Shown piece by piece: positions 11,001-18,360 of a stretch of 64,000 bases of DNA (positions are counted from its first letter, which is position 1; each line of letters begins with the position of its first letter). The position numbers and the translations under genes are program-made. Location: NCBI RefSeq assembly GCF_000348985.1, contig NC_035922.1, forward strand, positions 1,005,604 to 1,069,603, read 5' to 3'. The DNA is from Huiozyma naganishii CBS 8797. Taxonomy: Eukaryota > Ascomycota > Saccharomycetes > Saccharomycetales > Saccharomycetaceae. Under the pieces are notes generated by a model, which worked only from the letters and a program-made list of their open reading frames with translations, made no database searches and was not told where the DNA came from.

Positions 11001-11192
11001 TTCTAGCCCCTTCGCGGTTCGTCCCTCCATCATATGCATCAAGGCACCATCTGAAGTTATTCTTAAATAGTGCGTTTTCCAATCACTTAGCGAAAGCTTG
11101 CTGCACCATTGTATCTCACCTTCAAACGTCCCCTTTAATTTCAAAATGCTTGCTGTGTGTCCATCCTGGCTCAATTCCTTCGGTGACCTCAT
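8040..11192 (-). CDS. BUD2: Bud2, GTPase-activating protein for Rsr1/Bud1
   Basis: About 1050 residues (S. cerevisiae 1104). The RasGAP region lies in the middle. It is marked by LFRGNSIFTKSIEIYF, then SEYLEKAIGGIL, and the arginine-containing FLRFFCPVILNPKLF. A C2-like segment precedes it. The C-terminus is basic. Bud2 stimulates GTP hydrolysis by Rsr1 and is needed for the axial/bipolar choice of bud site. ATG 11192 (MRSPKELSQ) is the first true ATG; the two codons upstream begin with TTG. Three Ns at 8405-8407 replace unknown sequence after LLSDC; the frame is open on both sides, so I treat the gene as intact. It is convergent with MBR1, as in S. cerevisiae. Confidence 0.95.
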   Translation of the reverse strand: MRSPKELSQDGHTASILKLKGTFEGEIQWCSKLSLSDWKTHYLRITSDGALMHMMEGRTAKGLETAVIAFKQEDSSSKHAIVRNLQQCSIQILNSKQAIPILRIEVNNQEQPNYYLQALSPIKFKELFSALTWWSALRRDGIFNKIKLFKYPVSKRHRSNPENLLVCQLNVFGPIPQSVVAKKLDNAVLSNFPKPLLCDQTCDYDWLSVMGVLSSDGSVKFICQNDGAVIFSIDTKQLLRSEISILSPSLFQNSHCLILDALPQLRQQLQLFDKETLYGKVNNNTPESLVLQFPLRIDMEDWLVALKSFAIAERLSLTGSDKSNELRVANKFKISVLEANLEGINLDTNHESGYGLQVEILLWDRVVARTPLVCNTNTPFWREEYEFNETVDVKNISLRLQQTKFSTTGNPSSKTLAIIDLTQDMLNSQDYLNETRRPLFSCENKNFQLGNLCFKINSNLNFVLPPVNFVQFEKLLSKLSLAHITERVYHYMNSEEGSPQLRDVSQICLDVFQSVGREDEWFQTLLENEIASIDKAVLKNSSNNLTNVHIYNSLFRGNSIFTKSIEIYFYRVGSEYLEKAIGGILRAIIRERKSCEIDPSRIKLDGAELSRTVEENRKRLTKWAGRLWRVIYETSNDLPEEIKRQLKNMRRYLEKTCIDGTSQVNLQGVSGILFLRFFCPVILNPKLFNLTEYHLTDETRRTVTLITKVLLGLSTLTPFGQKEPWMPIMNGFIDAHENELLEYVDKVTEKKLDFNEAKLKLSKNLVRPKLMVDTSILKELPSIPYLIDKYLMFSDFVGLLNKTNPDREATPKADEILNVRRSQIAAIGELEFEKITENNTDIFGDDFMQKLHLNGNEQDEKDGLSVESSTKLKSRGDEAGALESLLQEASLLGHKLERLMNVLTDYEHPAEAILGNQSILNYLLSDCIXXTADGHVFLTEMIHLLGSHGSKECLMVRTRVSTTLNTVHLLTTPINPLFSCRVPERRVVRGDSATIPKRTLSKLTSEKLSRMIKGDTTAAKDAGTYSKGETKSSFKLGRWFSKKLNANDTE

Positions 11193-12150
11193 TGCCAAGG
11201 TGGAACTTGATTGTTTTTCGCGTACAACCCTCCGTATTTCAGTGTTGAACCCGACGGGATTTATGCAGAACTAATAACCAAACGCAAGGGAGGGTTTCGG
11301 TTAGAATGCTGACAACACCTTTTTTAATAAAGTACCTTGTAGTACTGATTGAAGAGGTTCTCGACCCTGCTCTCTAGGGTTTGCCTTTAGAATAGCTGGA
11401 TAAGCATTTTAGATTGTTCACATGACTTTTTTTTTACTACAATTCTATCACTGTCTGGTTAGCGCCGCAGGAATATCTGCGGTAGAACAGATAAAAAGCA
11501 GCCCTCAACACAACATCATGATATATCATGTCGAATATAACACGTAGCTAGATCTTGCAATATTGAAAGTGCAATAATTAGATTCCTTTCTGTTTTACTC
11601 TTAACCTCCCGAAGCTGCTTTATATATAATTGTAGCGCATGGCATTGCACTATCCATCGCAGTAACAATTTCAACGTAGAATGAATAGATCCACTGATTG
11701 GAACTGAAAAAAGAAGCTACTAGGCATGGTTGACATGTTACACTATCTTTTCAGCTAGTAGAAAACACGATAAGAAAAACTACGAAGAAGATGGACCGAG
11801 AAAAAAAGTTACTGGTTCAGATGGAACATTTTCGTGTCAGACTAAGTAATTTTCGCATTCCACTGAACACCTATAATGGAACTAGGCATGTCCCAGGTTG
11901 CTCAGTCCTAGATCGCAAATTATATCATCATAAAAAATATTGCAAGAAATTGCTAAATAGTATTGAGCCCATTCGAGGTTTTCTCAATTCATAAGCATTT
12001 CATCTGAAATAACTTGTTAAATCATAAATACCGGATGGTCTTTGTTGCTATTTCCTTTACCAATAATCACGAACATTTTAAAGGAACCGAGCGATAACTG
12101 AAACTGAAGATAGTGCAAGAAGAAAAGTCTTCCACTTTTTTATAGTTTTT
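11193..12150. other. BUD2-RPL14 spacer (synteny breakpoint), one small unassigned ORF
   Basis: In S. cerevisiae BUD2 is followed by YKL091C, CUE2 and MIF2; here the next gene is RPL14, so a rearrangement junction lies in this AT-rich spacer. A 67-codon plus-strand ORF (11791-11994, basic, no family recognised) has a purine-rich leader but no other support. No full LTR is recognisable. Confidence 0.45.
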
Positions 12151-12194
12151 TTTCAATGTTTTTCAAAAACAAATGGGACAAAAAAGACTTTTAA

Positions 12195-12273
12195 TAACCC
12201 AGACATTTTACATTTTATTTTTGTTTTTTCTCAGAATAATTATACGTCTTTTAAAATTTTCCCCTTTAGGAAG
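12195..12273. promoter_or_regulatory. Rap1-like and Mcm1-like sites in the RPL14 promoter
   Basis: AACCCAGACATT (12196-12207) fits the Rap1 core ACCCANNCAYY. About 60 bp downstream, 12258-12273 reads in reverse CTTCCTAAAGGGGAAA. That agrees at 12 of 16 positions with the palindromic Mcm1 P-box and fits CCYWWWNNRG. T-rich tracts follow. Rap1 drives ribosomal-protein genes in S. cerevisiae; added Mcm1 sites near Rap1 sites in these promoters have been described in several other yeasts. Assignment is by motif only. Confidence 0.55.
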
Positions 12274-12558
12274 TTTTTTTAGGCGGACAACAGAGGGAGG
12301 GAAGAGGGCCGCTGCACCGTTTCTCCTTCCAAGCAACCATTTCCCTTCAGCAGTTCCCAGGGGGTCTAGGCTGCATTCCCTGCCTGTGTCTCACTTTTCC
12401 CTTCCCGTCCGGCTGGGAACGCTTTCATCAAGCAAGCAATAATATCTCGAAAAATTTCCATTGCTTCAGGTTTTAATTAGACTATTAGTTGAAGATAGCT
12501 CTTAGTCCTCAAATTTTGACTTGTTAAGCCTCAAACAACCAAATACACCATCAAAGAA

Positions 12559-13261
12559 ATGTCCACCGATTCTATTGTCAAAGCCTCTAACTGGAGATTG
12601 GTCGAAGTTGGCCGTGTCGTTTTGATCCAATCTACTGGTAAGTTGGCTGCCATTGTTGAAATTATCGACCAAAGAAAGGTATGTTATGATCCCTATGAAT
12701 TGCAAACTATATGAGTTCTATGAAAGAGCAGGAGAGACCTAAATATTCTGGAAACCTAATGCAATCTTCAGACCGCGCTATCAGTTCTTGGGAAACTAAG
12801 AAGCGATGTAGATATGTGCCAAGCATGCTGTGTTGTTGTACTGGTTGAAGTGCAGAGGAGTAATCCTCTCGCCTAATGCTTTCATTAACTCATAGACCCG
12901 GGCTAGATTAAAGGTTCAAGTTACTAACAGTTTTTCTATTAACTATTATTATGTTAATGATTATTTTTTTTAGGTTCTAGTTGATGGTCCAGAATCCGGC
13001 GTTCCACGTCAATCTGTCAACTTGAGTCAGATCGTTCTAACTCCATTGACTTTCTCTTTGACCAGAGGTGCCAGAACTTCCACCGTTTCTAAGAAATGGA
13101 CCGCTGCTGGTGTCAGTGACAAATGGGCTGCCTCTTCTTGGGCCAAGAAGATTGCTCAACGTCAAAGAAGAGCTACATTGACCGACTTTGAAAGATTCCA
13201 AGTTATGGTTTTGAGAAAGCAAAAGAGATACGCTGTCAAGAAGACTTTGGCCAAGGCTTAA
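12559..13261 (+). CDS. RPL14: Ribosomal protein eL14 (Rpl14), spliced
   Basis: Exon 1 is 12559-12678 (40 codons) and exon 2 is 12974-13261. The intron is 12679-12973 (295 bp) with GTATGT at 12679, TACTAAC at 12922-12928 and TTTAG at the acceptor. The 135-residue product is nearly that of S. cerevisiae Rpl14 (138), ending KKTLAKA. It is a component of the 60S subunit. Intron position after residue 40 is in phase 0. S. cerevisiae has two copies (RPL14A on XI, RPL14B on VIII); BYE1 and AUR1 downstream match the RPL14A side. Codon choice is strongly biased (AGA, TTG, GTC), as for a highly expressed gene. Confidence 0.97.
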
Positions 13262-13734
13262 ATGTTTTTCCTGCTAGCATTTTCCAAATTATATATAATA
13301 TAACATGCTTTATATGTAATATTTCAATATCAATTCTGTACCGTAACTGATAAATAGGAGGTTTACGGAGTTGATACAAGTTCTAATAAAACGTTTATTA
13401 TCAGAGATGGCAAATCTTTACATTTTATTGATCCATGCCTATTTGGGTATGTTTCAATTTATTTACTAGCAATGGATATAAGGGCAAGAATATAGTTTAC
13501 TTCTGTTTAAGTGTAAATAGTACTGTGTATGGACCATCTACAAAGAATTCAAGAACACTTTAATGCCTTGTGACTATCACCAACAATGTTTGGTGGCCAG
13601 CCAAGGTCAGATAGGATAGCGAATGTTGATGTCATATCAGTTCAGTGAAATATCGAAGCAAGCTTGCAGCCAAGAACGCAATTTATATTACGTTACAGTG
13701 ATCTCAAAAGTTCAAATATGTAGACGTTTCCCTA
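13262..13734. other. Spacer without a recognised feature
   Basis: AT-rich 3' region of RPL14 and promoter of the next gene. I see no RNA gene, LTR or ORF that can be supported here. Confidence 0.5.
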
Positions 13735-14472
13735 ATGACAAGAACTAACAATATGTTGATATCATTACAAGAGGTCGTACTTACTATCATCATTTGTTTG
13801 CTATTACCTCTTTCTTTCATTATGAGGGCTCCATGGGTCAATGCATTGTTGTTAAACTTGTTTATGATCCCTAGAGAAAGAGTTTATGTCATCCTTGCGG
13901 TTCCATGGGGTTTTTTGGTAAAGGGAGTATTGGACTTTTCAAAATTATATGAGATCGGTGATGTGACAGTAGTCGCAGTACAACCAAAAACAATTAACAA
14001 GGAAAATGTAACCAGCTCCCAAAAATCCAAAGAAACTGAGAACAATCTAGAAGAGCCAGAGACAGCCGACAAAGAGAGCTTAGTGGAGGATGAGCACATG
14101 AACATTAAGATTGCGTTCAAACGTGCGATTGACAAGCCTAATGATACTGAACCAAACGAAGCTATTAAACAAATGACCCGTGACGAGAACACAACAAAGA
14201 CAGTTCCGTTGTCGTCGAAGATTGACGACATACTACCGTACAGTGGAGCTGACCTAGAACAAAGATTAGCTAAACTGAAGGAGTCTCGAGTTGTTGACGA
14301 GTTGGTGAACGAATACCTGGGTGTGTACGAAGATGAACTGGTTGAGTACAATTTTGATAATATTCGGGAGAACAAGAGTAAAGAGGTTTTGTTTGAGGAC
14401 CTGAAAGAAATCTTTGATGAAGACGCAATCAAAATTGTTGATACCATTTGCAAGAGAGAAGAATTCCACTAG
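13735..14472 (+). CDS. Unrecognised protein with hydrophobic N-terminus
   Basis: 245 residues. Residues ~12-70 are strongly hydrophobic, with two or three possible membrane segments (VVLTIIICLLLPLSFIM; then VYVILAVPWGFLVKGVL). The rest is hydrophilic and acidic with helical, charged repeats (LEQRLAKLKES; EDELVEYNFD; FEDLKEIFDEDA). This suggests a membrane-anchored protein with a cytosolic acidic tail. I recognise no family. S. cerevisiae has nothing between RPL14A and BYE1, so this gene is either newly placed here or lost from the S. cerevisiae copy. The ATG at 13735 is the first in frame; a second at 13753 is possible. Length and composition make a real gene likely. Confidence 0.65.
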   Translation: MTRTNNMLISLQEVVLTIIICLLLPLSFIMRAPWVNALLLNLFMIPRERVYVILAVPWGFLVKGVLDFSKLYEIGDVTVVAVQPKTINKENVTSSQKSKETENNLEEPETADKESLVEDEHMNIKIAFKRAIDKPNDTEPNEAIKQMTRDENTTKTVPLSSKIDDILPYSGADLEQRLAKLKESRVVDELVNEYLGVYEDELVEYNFDNIRENKSKEVLFEDLKEIFDEDAIKIVDTICKREEFH

Positions 14473-15013
14473 ATAGATCCCGTCTTCAGCATGGGGGAGT
14501 GGAAGAAGAATGATACGCCTACTGTTGTTATTTACTCAGATCTTGATATTTTCACTGAACTGGAGATGGTCCAGGTAGTGCCTGTTACATCCAAGATAGC
14601 TCTTTTACAGTACACCCGAACTGTATCACCGAGTGATAGATCTTTCTAGATTCAATTGTACTGTTTCATGCATTAACAACTGATGAGCCAGTGGGTGTGG
14701 TTTCTTTGACATCTGCTACTATCAAGATGCACCAGCGCCCAGCCAGTGTTTATTACAAATGGCCCCTCAAAACTACAGCAATCTCCGCTTATATCTAATA
14801 GCTGGCGTCTAAGCTTCAACTCCGGCTTTTTTAAAACGGTTAGCATTTTTGTGTCACAAAAACCATTTTTTTGACGTATAGAAGATTTTTGAAGTACAAT
14901 AAAACTATTGAACTCTCACGATCTTCTCTGTCCTCTCCTTCTTTCTTCATTACATAACATCACCCGCCGTGCAATAAATTCACATCGTACGACAACCAAG
15001 CAAACTACTTAAA
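14473..15013. other. Spacer with a 52-codon ORF
   Basis: A plus-strand frame 14491-14649 (52 codons, starts MGEWKKND) begins 19 bp after the previous stop; it is too short to judge and may be chance. From 14850 on the sequence turns pyrimidine-rich, then CA/A-rich up to AAAATG at 15014, a typical yeast promoter and leader for the following gene. Confidence 0.4.
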
Positions 15014-15246
15014 ATGACTTCCACCTACTTCTTCAAGAATTTAACTAGAGCAACGAACTTTGTCACAGCGTCATTCGGAACAGTTTTCCAACAGAACAAA
15101 TCTGCTGCGGCCAAGTTTGACATTGACCAGTACGTTCCGCCCGACAACTGCACTATTTGCAACGGAGAAATCTCCTGGTGCTCCTGCGACCTGCTGATGA
15201 AAATCAATAACAATGAGGTTGAGGCCGACGACGCAGTGATGGGATA
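15014..15246 (+). CDS. Unidentified gene, 5' part, interrupted by an assembly gap
   Basis: 77 codons before the gap. After a basic, Ser/Thr/Phe-rich N-terminus that could target mitochondria comes a segment rich in cysteine: CTICNGEISWCSC (residues ~52-64), spacing C-x2-C-x7-C-x-C. It ends at the gap after LLMKINNNEVEADDAVMG. The shape is reminiscent of the start of Apd1/Aim32-type thioredoxin-like Fe-S proteins, but the match is too weak to name it. The leader is AC-rich with an A-rich start context, which supports a real expressed gene. No continuation in frame is found beyond the gap, whose size is unknown. Confidence 0.6.
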
Positions 15247-15346
15247 NNNNNNNNNNNNNNNNNNNNNNNNNNNNNNNNNNNNNNNNNNNNNNNNNNNNNN
15301 NNNNNNNNNNNNNNNNNNNNNNNNNNNNNNNNNNNNNNNNNNNNNN
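15247..15346. other. Assembly gap (100 N)
   Basis: Exactly 100 Ns, the usual placeholder for a gap of unknown length. The plus-strand gene on the left and the minus-strand coding remnant on the right both run into it, so they are either convergent or unrelated. Confidence 0.95.
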
Positions 15347-15610
15347 ATTTGCACGCAACTGAGCAGTGTCTTTGTCGTCGGTGGGGTTCCCAGTAAGCCA
15401 ATTGGTAGTTGTTCGGTTTAACTTTTCGATGGCTTCGAAAATATCAAACTTTGAACCGTCCCTTCAAGCAAACACCTTCCCAGCAATATCAAAATCGCAT
15501 TCCCCGTTTTTTGTATATTGTTGGGCGGTTTCATTCAATCACGACTTCAAAGTGTCTTTGACTGCCTCTGGGAAGGGGAAGGCAAAGACTTTTTGGACGG
15601 CGCTTAAAAT
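15347..15610 (-). pseudogene. Coding remnant with two in-frame TGA codons and no start codon
   Basis: Read on the minus strand from 15610 to the gap, one frame looks protein-coding for 88 codons (segments FAFPFPEAVKDTLKS, KFDIFEAIEKLNRTTTNWL, GNPTDDKDTAQLRA). It carries TGA at 15541-15539 and at 15466-15464, and there is no ATG in frame upstream, where a TGA stands at 15613-15611. A TATA-like element (TATAAAAG, about 15733) and a pyrimidine-rich leader lie upstream as for a once-active promoter. Both internal stops could derive from TGG by one transition. I do not recognise the family. Alternatives are sequencing error next to a gap, or an intron I cannot define. Confidence 0.5.
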
Positions 15611-15968
15611 TCAGGTTTTAGATATTAGCAACTGTTGTTACTCTCTTTTCGAAGCCCGCCACGAAGAAAAGGATTTACAAGGAAAGTGGGAGAGAGAGGA
15701 TAAAGTGGGAAACGGCAATTCACGTCTCCTTTTATACTTTTTTCCAAAGACCAGTGGGACGTTTATGCCCCTTTTTTTCTATTTTTTTCTTTATTTCGCT
15801 TCATTTTGCCGCCGTCCCCGAAGATCGCTTTACCGAAATGACACGCATTGGACAGCTCGAAGTTCCGTATGCATTGGACCCTGGAGGAAGATTACTGAAA
15901 CGAGTGTAGTAAGTGGCGTCAATGGATGTCCTCTCCCATCCCCATCCTACCCACCGCAATGAGGAACC

Positions 15969-16249
15969 TGTTCTATTTTCTTCTCAGACAACTAACCTCG
16001 TTCTCAAAACAGCAGTATAGGGTCTACATAAGGATCAATGAGGGGCGGAAAGTATATAAACTCCAAGGTACCTGCACTGGCATCTTTTGAAGATTATCTT
16101 TGAATATCAGACTTTTGAACTAAAACCACTTAGAAAAATAAAGACAACTAATACCCTTAGTATAATCACATAGATGACGTAAATAAAAATATTAGAGTAC
16201 CCATACACACATTATTCAATCACAACTCACTCAAACTCTTTTACTTTCA
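15969..16249 (+). repeat. Diverged LTR related to the 330-bp family
   Basis: A stretch around 16051-16090 (GTATATAA, then CAAGGTACCTGCAC and CATCTTTTGA) aligns with the TATA region of the solo LTRs at 27181-27510 and 33847-34175. Its end (TTATTCAATCACAAC... TTTCA) also resembles their ends. Boundaries TGTTC...TTTCA are a guess and the flanking pentamers (gaacc/gaagg) do not match, so this is an old copy or a relative. Confidence 0.45.
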
Positions 16250-16654
16250 GAAGGAGAAGCTTTAAAGCTATAGATAGTTTGTTCGGCGTGAGCGAAAGTT
16301 GTGATTCGAGCATCTGACCTTATCATTGTGTTTTTCTTGTCAATCTCTAGCTTTGAAATCATTTGTAACATGAGGTTTAAACAGGCTGTTGCTCCTTCGA
16401 CGTCAATTTAAGAGACCCAGCCATTATTGCTGCTGTTTCCTTTTTATCTGACATCTTTAATCTTGAATGCCCTTTTGAATACCTGTTTGACTGTGTCTCT
16501 CTTAGATATACTACTATGCGTGGAGGTAATGCGGGGTGCTGCAACCAAACTGCAAGAGGGGTTAAATTCAGGCCCTGTCATGGTTTTTGAAAATTCATTC
16601 CGAATCTCGTTCAGTAGGTGCTTACGGCGAAACTTCCTTTTGTTTCGACATGCT

Positions 16655-17845
16655 TCATTTGTTTACTCTGCTATGTGTGGCAAAGGTCCTGCGGTACCTA
16701 TCCAGGTCTCCTGGGGCTTCTCGGACTACCCCAGCTTGTTTTACAGATGGAGTTCCGACGAATGCTTTGCGCTCGAATATTTTAGGCATAGGATGATCTC
16801 TTTTAGCCGCGGATGTAGCTCCGTTGGTAGTGCTACCGTTTGGTTCTAGTAAATCCGCATTAAACAATTCACAATCTGAATATTGTGTCACCCTGGTGTC
16901 TGGAATTTTCTTAGAAAACACTTTAGTGTGTATTGTTGATGATGTATCTTGAGTGCTTGCCAAAAACCTTTTTTTGCTTGAGCATGTTAAAGAGCCCAAC
17001 TCGGAGAAGCTTCCATGGTTAATTTTGTTAGAAGACTGGATTTCAGTTGTTCCAAGAGAACAATCTCTTGTTGAGACTGATTGGATAGCTTGAGGCTTCC
17101 GAAAATTTTCTAGTTTCGAATTGTTGTTCAGAACCAAGGATCCCCAGTCACTATAACTGTGGGGCACGGCGGTTAAATGGCGGGTCTGTTTTGCATGTGT
17201 GTTGGCCTTGCAACTATTCGCTTTAGGACACAAATCTAATTCTCCTTTATGCTGTCTGGGAGTGTTCTTGCCAACAGTTTCCTTATTGAATGAGGCGGTA
17301 TGGTTTAAAAGTGGTAAGTAATCTTTATAGTCAACGCAGCTGTCAAATACTACGTCGTCTCTATACTCAGAAAAGCGCCTCGGTATGGTCATCAGTTTTG
17401 AGACTCCTAGTCTTGAATTTGTGTGGGTCTGGTTGGAAACTGCGCTTAATCCGGAAAAACCGGTTTCCTTGTGAAAGTTTGAATCAAAGATACTTTCCTC
17501 AGAACTGTTTTTGATATATTCACTGCAGTGTTTGATCTCCCTCGTAAATCTTGAACGGTTCGTCCAATCTGAAGATAAGTCCAAGTTTCCATTTTCAGTA
17601 GGTCCTGTACCTAGTTCACTAATTGCTTCATCAATCAAAAAATTTAGGGTTTTATGTTGATTGCTGGACTCAGTGGTTAATTGGTTGTTAGGTGACACAA
17701 AAGAACTTTTACATCCCATATCTTCCAATCTTGCACCATGATTTTGTGGTTTTAAGCCCAAAGCAAGCAAGTCAATGTACTCAATTAGGGACTGCATGCA
17801 TTCATTTTGTTTGGATTTAAGTTCGGCCGAAATACTTCCAGACAT
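16655..17845 (-). CDS. Unrecognised protein, 396 residues
   Basis: The ORF runs from ATG 17845 (MSGSISAELKSKQ) to a stop at 16655. It is hydrophilic and rich in Ser, Asn and Thr, with no hydrophobic segment. A short N-terminal amphipathic stretch (MQSLIEYIDLLALGL) could form a helix or coiled coil. The C-terminus is basic (DRYRRTFATHSRVNK). The composition suggests a disordered regulatory or structural protein, perhaps nuclear or cytoskeletal. I recognise no family. There is no S. cerevisiae gene at this position (RPL14A is followed directly by BYE1). An ORF of this length in 40% GC DNA is unlikely by chance. Confidence 0.6.
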   Translation of the reverse strand: MSGSISAELKSKQNECMQSLIEYIDLLALGLKPQNHGARLEDMGCKSSFVSPNNQLTTESSNQHKTLNFLIDEAISELGTGPTENGNLDLSSDWTNRSRFTREIKHCSEYIKNSSEESIFDSNFHKETGFSGLSAVSNQTHTNSRLGVSKLMTIPRRFSEYRDDVVFDSCVDYKDYLPLLNHTASFNKETVGKNTPRQHKGELDLCPKANSCKANTHAKQTRHLTAVPHSYSDWGSLVLNNNSKLENFRKPQAIQSVSTRDCSLGTTEIQSSNKINHGSFSELGSLTCSSKKRFLASTQDTSSTIHTKVFSKKIPDTRVTQYSDCELFNADLLEPNGSTTNGATSAAKRDHPMPKIFERKAFVGTPSVKQAGVVREAPGDLDRYRRTFATHSRVNK

Positions 17846-18360
17846 ATTCACTGTAGGTAACTCCTAAAATATACTGTTAGATGTGAATAAGGGGACTTAA
17901 AAATTTTCGGCAAGGTTAAATCGTAGTTGGAGTTCTTGTAAAACAATGTTGTGGGCTATTCCTTTAAACTTGGGGCGTGGGTTGGTAGTTTTGACGAATT
18001 TGTACTCGATTTTGTGACATTCGAATTTTTAGGTATTTTTTTAACCGAAATTATAATGTAAAGCACGGGTAAATTTGTAAAAAAGCAGAGGAACTTACCT
18101 CAGAGAGAGCTCACGACATGATTGAATACCATCATTGTGTAGTTGCATTATTGGTAATACCTATCACCTGAGCTCTTTGTTTTTGAGATCGCCATTTGGT
18201 TTGGAACGTTATAAACTATATTAGAAACATTATAAGCTTTTAGAATATCGGGATGTCAATTCTGATATTATATATATATATATATATATTTACTTACGGT
18301 ACTATTACAAACGTTTAGCGTATACTTCTAAACATAGCTAAGGTGGCGAATGTGAACAGT
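17846..18360. other. Spacer with (TA)n repeat
   Basis: Promoter of the minus-strand gene to the left and 3' region of BYE1. It contains a pure TA dinucleotide run at 18269-18289. A GAGGTAAGT at about 18096-18104 (minus strand) could be a splice donor for an upstream exon, but no acceptor joins in frame. Confidence 0.5.

Noticed and set aside
16808..16857. tRNA-like sequence (GCGGATGTAGCTC...AAATCCGC)
   Set aside because: Only 50 bases, no anticodon arm or proper B box, and it lies within the 396-residue ORF.
17096..17125. TTCCGAAAATTTT as a possible CDEIII centromere element
   Set aside because: No AT-rich CDEII or CDEI at the right distance, spacing of the flanking bases is off, and it is inside an ORF.
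17846..18110. Upstream exon for the 396-residue gene using GAGGTAAGT
   Set aside because: No acceptor joins the short upstream frame in phase with the ATG at 17845, and the branch point is weak.
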